The notes: generated by a model not told the origin, from the sequence alone. DNA of 8,060 bases from a bacterium (GCA_037131655.1 JBAXQP010000120.1:1-8060), one strand, 5' to 3'; counted from the stretch's first letter, positions 1 through 6,762 are shown. Program-made: numbers and translations.

Positions 1-28
1 CTTAATCAGGCGCGACGAGGTTAAATAG
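1..28 (+). CDS. 3' end of an unidentified upstream gene (partial)
   Basis: The frame starting at base 2 reads LIRRDEVK and stops at TAG (26-28). The last base of that stop is the first base of the GTG start of the next gene, a one-base TAGTG overlap typical of translationally coupled genes. The frame is open back to the window edge, but only eight residues are visible, so it cannot be identified. Because the next gene is a hydrogenase maturation protease, a hydrogenase subunit is a reasonable guess. That is inference only. Confidence 0.35.
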
Positions 29-498
29 TGACAGACTCTGCAACTGAACCCTCTATTGTCGTAATTGGCTATGGGAGCGAACTGCGCGGTGATGATGCTG
101 TTGGTCAACACATTGCGGCAGCAGTGGCAGAGTGGAACATCCCGAATATAAGGGCGCTTGCGGTACATCAACTAACGCCGGAATTGGCGGCTGTACTTGC
201 AAGCGCCCAATTTGCTATCTTCGCTGACGCCTCCGCCGATCCCCACCAAACTGAAGCTCGAATCGAATCATTAGAATACGAAGGAGCAACCACCACCATC
301 TTTCATTCAGCCACCCCCCAATCGCTCATCGCACTATCCCAATCCGTCTACGACCAATCCCCTCAAGCCTGGCTGGTTTCAGTCCCAACAGACACTTTTG
401 AATTCGGCGCCGAGCTAACTCCTACTGCGCAACATGGCATGGAGACTGCTCTAGAACACATCAAGATTTTAATCTCAGAGCTTCTTACTGCTCGTTAA
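28..498 (+). CDS. [NiFe]-hydrogenase maturation protease (peptidase M52, HybD/HoxW type)
   Basis: This cytoplasmic endopeptidase would remove the C-terminal extension of a [NiFe]-hydrogenase large subunit after nickel insertion. The 156 residues match the family's usual length. Near the N-terminus (residues 12-26) is the glycine-rich signature VIGYGSELRGDDAVG, the counterpart of GNxLxxDEGxG. The three nickel-sensing ligands of E. coli HybD (Glu16, Asp62, His93) appear to correspond to Asp23, Asp67 (in IFADAS) and His93 (in FHSATPQSL). QLTPEL at 48-53 and the SVPTDTFEFGAELTP stretch at 118-132 are also typical. The GTG start is preceded by a GAGG ribosome site at 17-20 with 7-nt spacing and overlaps the stop of the upstream frame, so it is probably the last gene of a hydrogenase operon to the left. 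Its natural substrate is not in the window. No terminator is visible in the 24 bp before the convergent PAS gene. Confidence 0.88.
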   Translation: MTDSATEPSIVVIGYGSELRGDDAVGQHIAAAVAEWNIPNIRALAVHQLTPELAAVLASAQFAIFADASADPHQTEARIESLEYEGATTTIFHSATPQSLIALSQSVYDQSPQAWLVSVPTDTFEFGAELTPTAQHGMETALEHIKILISELLTAR

Positions 499-522
499 AA
501 TTATGGGGTGGGGACTTCTGAA

Positions 523-1287
523 TCATTCAGTAACTGACTTATCAGGCTTATTTTCCTTATCCATATCCGTTGAGTTTACCGCCTGATCCTCTATGAGCGT
601 TGAATATCGCGGCGGTTGATTAGCTTTGGCACAAAGGTCATTTATTTCCTGTTTCAATTCTATCATACGAAAATCATTACCTAAAGTTATTCGGATGAAT
701 TGGGTCAATTCTTCATTGATGAGGCGTAGCTCTTCCTTCGACTTAATGATATCGGTAATATCTACCAAAGAGAGATTGCACATTTCTTTATCCGCAGGAA
801 ATTCTGCTTCAACCCGCACATTGATACGGGAACTTGTTTTACTTTCCACAATCAACTCGCAAGCCTGCTTTGTCCGATCTTTAAACCCCTTCTCAAAGAA
901 ATTATCGAATACGGGTAGGTAATCCTCCAAAACAAAAATGCCAAAGCGCGTGTTCATTAGATGTGAACGATCCATTCCAAAGAGGTTTGACGCACACAAA
1001 TTCATCTTGATGATAATTCCTTCGCGATTGAGTGTTAAGTAGCTTATCGGTGAGAAGTCATAGAGGTTAGTATACAGTTCCAAAGCTTCCTCGGCCTTAA
1101 ATCTTGCGTCCTCAAGCTCCTCAGTCTGCATCTCTAATTCAACCTGGTGAATATGCAGTACGTTGATTAGCCTCAGCGCGTCTTCTTCCGACATGATCGC
1201 ATTAACTTCTTGTTCCTTTTCTTTCAGTCTCTTTTGCGCCCTGCTTAGCAGACTTCCGCCTTCAATATACTCTTTATCACGTTTCAT
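523..1287 (-). CDS. Stand-alone PAS-domain sensory protein with flanking coiled coils
   Basis: A 254-residue soluble protein with no signal peptide or membrane segment. Residues about 14-72 are a charged helical region including LINVLHIHQVELEMQTEELEDA, a linker typical of PAS proteins. One PAS domain follows at about 70-182 (LYDFSPISYLTLNREGIII at its start, LSLVDITDI at its end). A second helix lies at about 183-222 (KEELRLINEEL, then FRMIELKQEINDLCAKANQPPRY). The RMIELKxEINxL..QPPRY tail is common in PAS proteins that precede a kinase or cyclase, but here it runs into a polar tail and a stop. There is no histidine kinase, GGDEF, EAL or methyl-accepting domain. It is therefore probably a ligand- or redox-sensing adaptor. 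The ATG start has a strong GAGGGG site about 7 nt upstream. It lies 64 bp downstream of the CheB-CheR-PAS gene on the same strand, so the two are probably co-transcribed and may interact through their coiled coils. PAS ligand unknown. Confidence 0.8.
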   Translation of the reverse strand: MKRDKEYIEGGSLLSRAQKRLKEKEQEVNAIMSEEDALRLINVLHIHQVELEMQTEELEDARFKAEEALELYTNLYDFSPISYLTLNREGIIIKMNLCASNLFGMDRSHLMNTRFGIFVLEDYLPVFDNFFEKGFKDRTKQACELIVESKTSSRINVRVEAEFPADKEMCNLSLVDITDIIKSKEELRLINEELTQFIRITLGNDFRMIELKQEINDLCAKANQPPRYSTLIEDQAVNSTDMDKENKPDKSVTE

Positions 1288-1351
1288 AATATATCCCCTC
1301 GCTTACCTCTATTACCTCGCGTATTCGCAAATCACGCTCTCATAGCGTAAC
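1288..1351 (-). other. Spacer between the CheB-CheR-PAS gene and the PAS gene
   Basis: Short same-strand spacer with a small stem-loop (ACGCT at 1334-1338, AGCGT at 1344-1348, 5-nt loop) just after the stop of the upstream gene. It is followed by three GAGG-containing stretches leading to the PAS gene start; only the last (GAGGGG) is spaced correctly for its ATG. No T-run follows the stem, so it is not a convincing terminator, and read-through co-transcription is the simplest reading. Confidence 0.35.
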
Positions 1352-4318
1352 TTAATTATTCTTAGATTCAGTATTGACCTTGAAGAAGATTGCAAGACCT
1401 TCCTCATCAGGACAGACATTCACATTGTAATGGCCCATGAATGGTTCGAGGGTAAAATTCGTCTCGAAAGACAATTCTATCTTCTCTTTCAGCGCCTGAC
1501 GATACTTATCTTCTAAAATAGACCCCTTAGCTTCAGGGAATACGTCAAAGAAATAGCTCCCTATCACAACTCCGCCCTTACGCATCAAGCGTTGTTCTGC
1601 TACTTGGTTTAAACTGATCACGTTCAAATTGTTGTCCAATAAGAAATACGCATCACTGCTGTATTCTAGGAAAGTGTTGATTCGTAATGCCGTTTTTCGC
1701 AATTCTGCTTCTAACGTCTTGGCAACGGTGATGTCCAACAGTGTAATCACGACACCGTCAATCTTGTTATCCAATGTTCGATACGGCATTATACGCACAA
1801 CATACCATCTCCCATCACGCGTGACAACTTGTTTCTCCTTGTACATCAACGTTCGCAATACTTCCAGCGCATCTACTGAAAGATCTTGGTAAACCAGATC
1901 GGAAGCAAAGTCGGTGATGGGCCGCCCCGTATCACCAATGATGAGTCTGAAAATCTTAGTTGCTTCGGCAGTGAAACGCCGCACATTAAGTCCACAGTCG
2001 AGGAAGAGAGTGGCAATGTCCGTGCTATTGAGCAGGTTCTTCATGTCGTCACTTGTACGAGAGAGATCGATTACTTTATCCTGCAATTCGTAGTTCACGG
2101 TCTGAAGCTCTTCGTTCAAAGACTGCATTTCCTCCCTGGAAGTGGTCAGCTCCTCATTGGTAGACTGAAGTTCTTCATTGGAAGATTGCAGCTCCTCATT
2201 TGAGGATCTCAACTCCTCCTGCGAAGTTTGCATTTCTTCCCGAAGTCCCTGCAGTTCTTCAGTAACATGCTTAACTTCCGACTCCGCCATTGCAAGGCGT
2301 GGATGACTACGAGAAGTTTTCTTGACGTCTTCACTCGCTACCATTCCAGAAACTGTTGCAACGTCTGTAAAGACAATCATTACCTTCCCACGCAACGCTT
2401 CAGGCTCATCAATGGATTGGATTGTCAGGTCTATCGTCTGTGTACCGCCGTTAGACCCAATAGTCAGGTTCCTGATAATTAGCCGTTCTTTAATTCTCAG
2501 AGCCTTCTGAAATGCGTTAAACAGTTCGTAGCGCAATCCTTCGCGGGCCATCGCAAAGATGTTCCAGTTGACCTTTCCGGAGGCGGGTTCCAGATACTTT
2601 CCCGTCCGCCCGCTGATATAAATTATGTCGCCCTTGCTATTGACCAATACAGCAGCCGGTGAATATGATTGCAAAAGTAGTTGGTCTGCCAGAAACTGCA
2701 TGCTGTTCTTTGAGTTTGCACCATCGTCATTAGCCGACTTCACCGCTAATTTCGGGGAAAATATGCGTGGAAAGGTTATAGGTTCTAAAAGCATATCAGG
2801 CTCTAGCCGCTGGAAGAGCTTCGATTTAGCATCCATTGATCGGAACAATTCAGTGAACGCACCGGTAGACTCCGCACTGCCCAAGAGCATAACACCCTCG
2901 GAGTTCAAGCTGTAATGTATTAGCCTCAAGACAACGCTCTGCAATTCCACTTCCATGTAGATCAGCAAATTACGACAAGTAACTATGTCTATCTTAGTAA
3001 AAGGCGGGTCTTTGATAACATTTTGAGGAGCAAAGATCACCATCTCTCGAATCTCTTTATTGACACGGTATATGCCACTCTCTTCAGTAAAAAACCGGTT
3101 CAGGCGCTCAGGCGACATATCGGCTGCAATGTTTGTCGGGTATACACCTTGCCGAGCACGGTCAATGGCGTCACGGTCAAGATCGGTTGCGAATATCTGG
3201 AGAGTGAATCTTCCTTTCGGATGAAATTTCTCCATCGCCTCCTTGAACACAATGGCCAGAGAATAAGCCTCCTCGCCCGTTGAACAGCCAATAACCCATG
3301 CACGTAACTCTCGGTTTTGATTCACATCGGCCATAAGCGCAGGGAAAGCCAAATCTCTCAACCGATCCCATTCCTCCGGGTCGCGGAAAAAGCTTGTAAC
3401 GCCGATTAAAAGTTCATTGAAGAGCAACTCAGTCTCTTGGGGATACTCCTGCAAATAACGAGCGTAACTACTGATCTTGTCAATTTGATGGATACCCATG
3501 CGCCGCTCGATCCGACGATATAAGGTGCTTTTCTTGTATTGGAAGAAGTCGTGACCCGTATGAGAACGAAGGATGCTAATGACCTTCTCCAGCCCGCTAT
3601 TGGCCTTATCTGTAGCGGCTAACGTTGGCGTTGTAGCAGGAGGAAAATATCGAATGTACGTGATTATCTTGTCTGGAAGATCTTCTGCCTTAGCTATGAT
3701 GTCTGCAAGGCCGGCATCTATGGCGCTGCGGGGCATTCCGTCAAATTTGGCTGAGGCTGGGTCTTGCACCAACGCCAGTCCGGCATTTTCCTTGATCGCT
3801 CTAAGGCCCAAAGTGCCATCCGAACCCATTCCGGACAGAATAACTCCAACAGCAGCTTCCTGCATGTCCAATGCAAGTGAGCGCATAAAGGAGTCAATCG
3901 GCAGGCGCAGCCCGCGTGGCGCGATCGGCTCCATCAGGTGCAATACACCGTGCAAGATGGTCATGTCCTTATTGGGAGGGATCACATAGACGCAGTTTTT
4001 CTCGACCGCCTGATGTTCCATAACCTGCACAACTGTCATCGTCGTGGCACGCTGTAAAAGTTCCGGCATGATGCCTTTATGGGTCGGATCCAGATGCTGC
4101 ACAACGACATACGCCATCCCGCTATTATCCGGGACATTTCTCAAAAACTGCTCCAGCGCCTCCAGTCCTCCTGCAGAAGCGCCTATACCAACGACAGGAA
4201 AATCCGAATACCTGACAAGCGGGTTAACATCTTGCTCATCCGACGATACTTCGGGTGAAGTTTCGTTGGATTTAACTTCAGGTTTCTGATCTTCATGGAC
4301 TTTCTTATTCTTTTTCAT
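1352..4318 (-). CDS. CheB methylesterase-CheR methyltransferase-PAS fusion protein
   Basis: A 988-residue cytoplasmic signalling fusion. Order: a charged tail (1-38); a CheB methylesterase domain (about 40-225) with catalytic Ser48 in GIGASAGG, His75 in VVQHLDP and Asp167 in LSGMGSDG; a CheR methyltransferase domain (about 242-507) with the SAM-binding GCSTGEEAYS at 344-353, FATDLD at 376-381 and CRNLLIY at 448-454; a degenerate PAS (about 546-656); a long coiled coil (677-761); and two further PAS domains (about 761-866, 876-981). Both enzyme domains look intact. The CheB receiver domain is absent, so control by phosphorylation of a receiver is not possible in this chain, and there is no kinase. 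It ends after the last PAS. Related fusions occur in many phyla, often beside PAS or kinase genes. The protein frame is open back to a TTG at 4360, but that has no ribosome site. The ATG at 4318 begins MKKNKK and has a weak GAG about 8 nt upstream, so I prefer it. The substrate is unknown; no chemoreceptor lies nearby. Confidence 0.9.
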   Translation of the reverse strand: MKKNKKVHEDQKPEVKSNETSPEVSSDEQDVNPLVRYSDFPVVGIGASAGGLEALEQFLRNVPDNSGMAYVVVQHLDPTHKGIMPELLQRATTMTVVQVMEHQAVEKNCVYVIPPNKDMTILHGVLHLMEPIAPRGLRLPIDSFMRSLALDMQEAAVGVILSGMGSDGTLGLRAIKENAGLALVQDPASAKFDGMPRSAIDAGLADIIAKAEDLPDKIITYIRYFPPATTPTLAATDKANSGLEKVISILRSHTGHDFFQYKKSTLYRRIERRMGIHQIDKISSYARYLQEYPQETELLFNELLIGVTSFFRDPEEWDRLRDLAFPALMADVNQNRELRAWVIGCSTGEEAYSLAIVFKEAMEKFHPKGRFTLQIFATDLDRDAIDRARQGVYPTNIAADMSPERLNRFFTEESGIYRVNKEIREMVIFAPQNVIKDPPFTKIDIVTCRNLLIYMEVELQSVVLRLIHYSLNSEGVMLLGSAESTGAFTELFRSMDAKSKLFQRLEPDMLLEPITFPRIFSPKLAVKSANDDGANSKNSMQFLADQLLLQSYSPAAVLVNSKGDIIYISGRTGKYLEPASGKVNWNIFAMAREGLRYELFNAFQKALRIKERLIIRNLTIGSNGGTQTIDLTIQSIDEPEALRGKVMIVFTDVATVSGMVASEDVKKTSRSHPRLAMAESEVKHVTEELQGLREEMQTSQEELRSSNEELQSSNEELQSTNEELTTSREEMQSLNEELQTVNYELQDKVIDLSRTSDDMKNLLNSTDIATLFLDCGLNVRRFTAEATKIFRLIIGDTGRPITDFASDLVYQDLSVDALEVLRTLMYKEKQVVTRDGRWYVVRIMPYRTLDNKIDGVVITLLDITVAKTLEAELRKTALRINTFLEYSSDAYFLLDNNLNVISLNQVAEQRLMRKGGVVIGSYFFDVFPEAKGSILEDKYRQALKEKIELSFETNFTLEPFMGHYNVNVCPDEEGLAIFFKVNTESKNN
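2075..2263 (-). repeat. Nine uninterrupted heptads (21-bp units) coding the coiled coil of the CheB-CheR-PAS protein
   Basis: Nine consecutive seven-residue units occupy residues 686-748 (988-residue numbering): TEELQGL, REEMQTS, QEELRSS, NEELQSS, NEELQST, NEELTTS, REEMQSL, NEELQTV, NYELQDK. The 21-bp period is visible in the DNA, with CTCCTCATT/TTCTTCATT recurring on the plus strand. This is the parallel signalling-helix linker usual in this fusion family; it separates the enzymatic half from the last two PAS domains. Confidence 0.8.
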
Positions 4319-4656
4319 TTTTAACTCTATGGCATTGTCAACTATCGACAACACAACCAATAAATTTTTTTGGCATCAAAAGCATCTTAGGATCATCCAA
4401 ACACCAATTGTTCCAAAGACCTCCTATAGTCCCTTGAACAATGTTCACAACAATAAGCCCCTGATGCATCGTCTAGCTTTTATAGTTATATCATATCATA
4501 CTTATTCAAGTAATCACAGTATTTATGATGGTTCGACTAATATTTATCAGTGTTGAAATTCACAAGGCTTAGATAAAGAAATATGTGAATTATTTGTTAT
4601 TAGCCAGATGCGCTAAAACGAAGGGGTAAATAAGTATTGTGAAAGTGTCTGATTGA
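4319..4656. other. AT-rich intergenic spacer, no gene supported
   Basis: This 338-bp stretch separates the end of the RseB-like gene from the start of the CheB-CheR-PAS gene, both on the minus strand. I see no credible gene, RNA or intrinsic terminator. It contains an 8-bp inverted repeat, AATTCACA (4557-4564) and TGTGAATT (4584-4591), with a 19-nt loop and no following T-run. It also holds a 13-bp palindrome at 4435-4447 and a weak minus-strand extended -10 (TGATATAAC, reading 4493 to 4485) that could start the CheB-CheR-PAS transcript with a leader of about 160 nt. The low complexity makes chance -10 matches likely. Confidence 0.5.
4435..4447. promoter_or_regulatory. 13-bp palindrome upstream of the CheB-CheR-PAS gene (possible operator)
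   Basis: TGAACAATGTTCA is a perfect inverted repeat with 6-bp arms around one central base, about 117 bp upstream of the preferred start. It resembles a Gram-positive LexA box (GAAC-N4-GTTC), but the spacer is three bases rather than four, so LexA is not supported. It may be a regulator site or chance. Confidence 0.2.
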
Positions 4657-5652
4657 TTATCTTTTAGCGACTGTATCAGCAATCTTCTTAAGATCGTCTT
4701 CTGAGAGATCGCCAATTAGGCCGTAGGTTCTGTCATCACTTTTCCAGAAATAGGTATTCATGCGCCCACGCCCCCGCATACGGCCATAGCCCTGCATCGG
4801 TTTATGTGGGAATAAAGAAGTGACACCGAGCGATTGCATCAAGGTTATGCGATGTCCTCCGCCGGCATAATGCATCGCAACAAATGCTTTGTCATTTATT
4901 GAACCGATGCGTCCCTCTTGAAATACTATGCCTGAAGGTAAAGCGCTGGAAGCCGGTTCATATATCTGGAAGGGAGCCGCTTTTTTTAAGGCCTCTATTT
5001 GGCGGAAGATAAAGTCCAATTTTGCCACCGGGGGAGCAAAGAGCGATTCAGGCGAATTAGAGTTAAAATTAACTCGCTGAAACTCGGAAGAGCCTGCCAG
5101 TTTTCCGTCTGAATCGTAATGTTCTCTCTTCAATACAAGACCGCTTGTTAGATCCACCCACATACGTTCAACCAATCGGCCTGCAGTGTCTTTAAATTCA
5201 ATAATATCGGCTTCGCGGCCGGCTATCTTGGCACGTCCGGCAATAAAAACGCGCCATTTCTCGAAACGCAAATTACGCATAATCTCCTGATGTTGTCTGG
5301 AACGCGGAGAGTTGATTTCGATCCAATTCCCACGACTGGGCTGATAAAACCATGCTTTCATCCCACAGTCAATCAGAATTTCACCTTTATGAGAAGCAGG
5401 CGCCGTGTATTCCACTCTAAGACGTCGGCCTGAGCGATAGACATTCTCAACCAAGCCAGGCTCTTTTCCGATCTTAGTCGTTCGCTGCCCCTCCATTTTT
5501 AGAGTGCGTTCGGATTGAATAACACGCTGAAGGACTTTCATAGCAGCAGGGTCTGAAGCAGATGTAGTCGCACTGACAGTGATAGTCTGTGACCACACCG
5601 CGATGCTAAAGAGAATATTAAAAGCTATTATCAATCGCCAACTGTATTTCAA
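4657..5652 (-). CDS. Exported RseB/LolA-like sigma-factor regulatory protein
   Basis: A 331-residue exported protein, third gene of the sigma operon. After a TTG start the N-terminus reads KYSWRLIIAFNILFSIAVW, a basic residue pair followed by a hydrophobic core, with probable cleavage between residues 21 and 28. Residues about 36-207 resemble the MucB/RseB N-terminal (LolA-like) fold: ENVYRSGRRLRVEY, ILIDCGMKAWFYQPSRGNWIEI, then RMWVDLTSGLVLKREHYDSDG. Residues about 228-331 resemble the RseB C-terminal domain: LPSGIVF, then ending TYGLIGDLSEDDLKKIADTVAKR. In Proteobacteria RseB binds the exported part of the anti-sigma factor and protects it from proteolysis until lipid or outer-membrane signals arrive; a similar role here is inferred from homology and position. 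A basic glycine-arginine stretch (GYGRMRGRGRM, 288-298) inside the C-terminal domain is unusual. The start choice rests on a GGAG site 7 nt before TTG 5652. The frame is open further upstream, to 5844, but that part overlaps the anti-sigma gene and reads as noise. Confidence 0.75.
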   Translation of the reverse strand: MKYSWRLIIAFNILFSIAVWSQTITVSATTSASDPAAMKVLQRVIQSERTLKMEGQRTTKIGKEPGLVENVYRSGRRLRVEYTAPASHKGEILIDCGMKAWFYQPSRGNWIEINSPRSRQHQEIMRNLRFEKWRVFIAGRAKIAGREADIIEFKDTAGRLVERMWVDLTSGLVLKREHYDSDGKLAGSSEFQRVNFNSNSPESLFAPPVAKLDFIFRQIEALKKAAPFQIYEPASSALPSGIVFQEGRIGSINDKAFVAMHYAGGGHRITLMQSLGVTSLFPHKPMQGYGRMRGRGRMNTYFWKSDDRTYGLIGDLSEDDLKKIADTVAKR

Positions 5653-5674
5653 ACCGACACTCCAAAAATCATAC

Positions 5675-6157
5675 TTACATAGCTCCCATATCGACAGCCG
5701 ACGGGGCTTCCGGTTTAGGCTTTTCAAGAGCAGACGGACTTGATGATACAAAATCAGTATGAACTTCAGTCGTTGTTCGCTCAAATGTCGTATCGCTAAT
5801 TGGCGTCTGAACCGGTTTTTGGGAATAGAAAGATACGCCAACAATCAAAACCAAAACAGCAGCCCCCCCCATCGCTACAAGCGGTCGCCATGACAAGCTT
5901 TGAGTGAGCCTTATCCAAAGATTAGTAGGCGCAACCGTTCGATCTGAAATTCGCGCCATAACTTTCGAGCGAAACTCAAGCGGCGCTTTAATAGAAGGCA
6001 TTGCCTGTAAAACTTGCACTGCTGCCTTCATATCGCTTAATGCGCGAGCGCATAGGTCGCAATAGCCAATATGCTCCTCTATAAGAGCGTTTTCAGCCTC
6101 ACTGCAAGTTCCATCTATATATTCCGATAATCGCAACTGCGCTTTATTACACTTCAT
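5675..6157 (-). CDS. Zinc-finger transmembrane anti-sigma factor
   Basis: A 160-residue single-pass membrane protein that should hold the ECF sigma factor encoded just upstream. The cytoplasmic N-terminus carries the zinc-binding anti-sigma motif HxxxCxxC (His29, Cys33, Cys36) with Cys3 as a likely further ligand. A linker follows, then one membrane segment at about 92-112 (RPLVAMGGAAVLVLIVGVSFYS). A polar Ser/Thr/Pro-rich tail of about 48 residues would face outward and could contact the RseB-like protein. Start: the ATG at 6157 shares one base with the sigma stop (TGATG), and GGAGG lies 9 nt upstream; an in-frame GTG one codon earlier (6160) is 6 nt from the same site and cannot be excluded. 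The RseB-like gene starts 22 nt after the stop. The membrane segment is encoded over a run of eight G, see the separate entry. Release by regulated proteolysis is the family norm, but no protease gene is present here. Confidence 0.85.
   Translation of the reverse strand: MKCNKAQLRLSEYIDGTCSEAENALIEEHIGYCDLCARALSDMKAAVQVLQAMPSIKAPLEFRSKVMARISDRTVAPTNLWIRLTQSLSWRPLVAMGGAAVLVLIVGVSFYSQKPVQTPISDTTFERTTTEVHTDFVSSSPSALEKPKPEAPSAVDMGAM
5863..5870 (-). repeat. Homopolymer of eight G inside the anti-sigma gene
   Basis: On the coding strand the sequence is AT followed by eight G and CTGCT, encoding Met96-Gly97-Gly98-Ala99 at the beginning of the membrane segment. Loss of one G reads MGGLLFWF and stops at TGA (5847-5845). 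Gain of one G runs about 25 codons in another frame to a TAG. Either change removes the membrane anchor and the exported tail while leaving the zinc finger. It is the longest G/C run I see in the window. Confidence 0.7.
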
Positions 6158-6762
6158 CACTTTTCGCCTCCGGACAGATAAGCTCTAACTGCCTTCTGCA
6201 ATTCCGTACGGGCCAGGAACAAACGAGATTTTATTGTCCCTAATGGACATTGAACAACCTGAGCGATCTCCTCATAAGACATGTTTTCCGTATCATGGAG
6301 CAAAAGTACTTGTTTGAGTTTCGGTGAAAGGCATACAACCGCATGAGAGATTACCGATGCCATTTCGTTTTCAAGCAACGCTTGCTCCGGGTCAAATCGT
6401 TCATCAGCCACATCATGCTGCTGAGATTCTTCCTCAAATTGGTCACGGGTCAAAGAGAACACATCCGGCCGCCGAGATCGCCGGCGGACATGATCGATGC
6501 AAAGGTTCGAGGCAATTTTATAGAGCCAAGTACTAAATCCGGCACGGTTATCGAACCTGTGGATGTTGGTATAAGCCCGAATAAAGACTTCCTGAGCGAT
6601 ATCCTCAGCATCCAGCGGATCGTTCACCATCCGGCGCACAAAATTAAAAATCCGATCCTGGTAAAGCTCCAGCAGAGAATCAAACGCAAAGCGATCACCC
6701 GCTTGTAGTTTTGAGACTAAAGCAGCTTCATCTACCGCCTTATTAATTAGCGGTCGGTTCAA
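6157..6762 (-). CDS. ECF-family RNA polymerase sigma factor (RpoE/SigW-like)
   Basis: A 201-residue sigma factor with only regions 2 and 4, as in extracytoplasmic-function sigmas. Region 2 (about 30-97) includes DAEDIAQEVFIRAY (51-64) and FSTWLYKIASNLCIDHVRR (76-94), which bind core polymerase and the -10 element. An acidic linker follows (about 107-130). Region 4 (about 133-192) contains the helix-turn-helix MSYEEIAQVVQCPLGTIKSRLFLAR (161-185), which reads the -35. Start: the GTG at 6771 overlaps the AAGGAG ribosome site (6776-6771) and so is unlikely. The TTG at 6762 lies 8 nt beyond that site and is preferred. The stop overlaps the anti-sigma start by one base, indicating coupled translation and near-stoichiometric synthesis. 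A candidate ECF promoter lies about 57 bp upstream of the start, consistent with autoregulation. Confidence 0.9.
   Translation of the reverse strand: MNRPLINKAVDEAALVSKLQAGDRFAFDSLLELYQDRIFNFVRRMVNDPLDAEDIAQEVFIRAYTNIHRFDNRAGFSTWLYKIASNLCIDHVRRRSRRPDVFSLTRDQFEEESQQHDVADERFDPEQALLENEMASVISHAVVCLSPKLKQVLLLHDTENMSYEEIAQVVQCPLGTIKSRLFLARTELQKAVRAYLSGGEK

Noticed and set aside
518..530. Palindrome CTGAATCATTCAG as a bidirectional terminator between convergent genes
   Set aside because: It has a one-base loop, no T-run on either side, and overlaps the stop codon and end of the PAS gene; it cannot form a normal terminator hairpin.
3573..3989. 138-codon open frame on the plus strand
   Set aside because: It is antisense to the conserved CheB domain and has no recognisable protein features; shadow of the real gene. 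The other plus-strand frames between 1629 and 4289 and those at 626-1345 and 6324-6708 are rejected for the same reason.
4319..4360. N-terminal extension of the CheB-CheR-PAS protein to TTG 4360
   Set aside because: No ribosome site precedes this TTG, and the added 14 residues resemble no part of the family. ATG 4318 is preferred, though its own site is weak.
4435..4447. LexA (SOS) box near the CheB-CheR-PAS gene
   Set aside because: The GAAC and GTTC half sites are three bases apart, not four, and the downstream gene is not an SOS gene.
4329..4556. 75-codon plus-strand open frame in the AT-rich spacer
   Set aside because: No ribosome site and no domain, and the composition looks like translated non-coding DNA.
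4557..4591. 8-bp inverted repeat as terminator of the sigma operon
   Set aside because: The stem is AT-rich, the loop is 19 nt, and no T-run follows on the minus strand, so termination is not supported.
4981..4987. A7 run (coding strand) in the RseB-like gene as a programmed frameshift site
   Set aside because: The in-frame product is already complete and recognisable, and I see no stem-loop or alternative product that would suggest programmed slippage.
5653..5844. 64-codon in-frame extension upstream of the RseB-like gene, overlapping the anti-sigma gene
   Set aside because: The extension starts right after a TGA, has no ribosome site, overlaps 170 nt of the well-supported anti-sigma gene, and would bury the signal peptide. 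The TTG at 5652 with GGAG is better.
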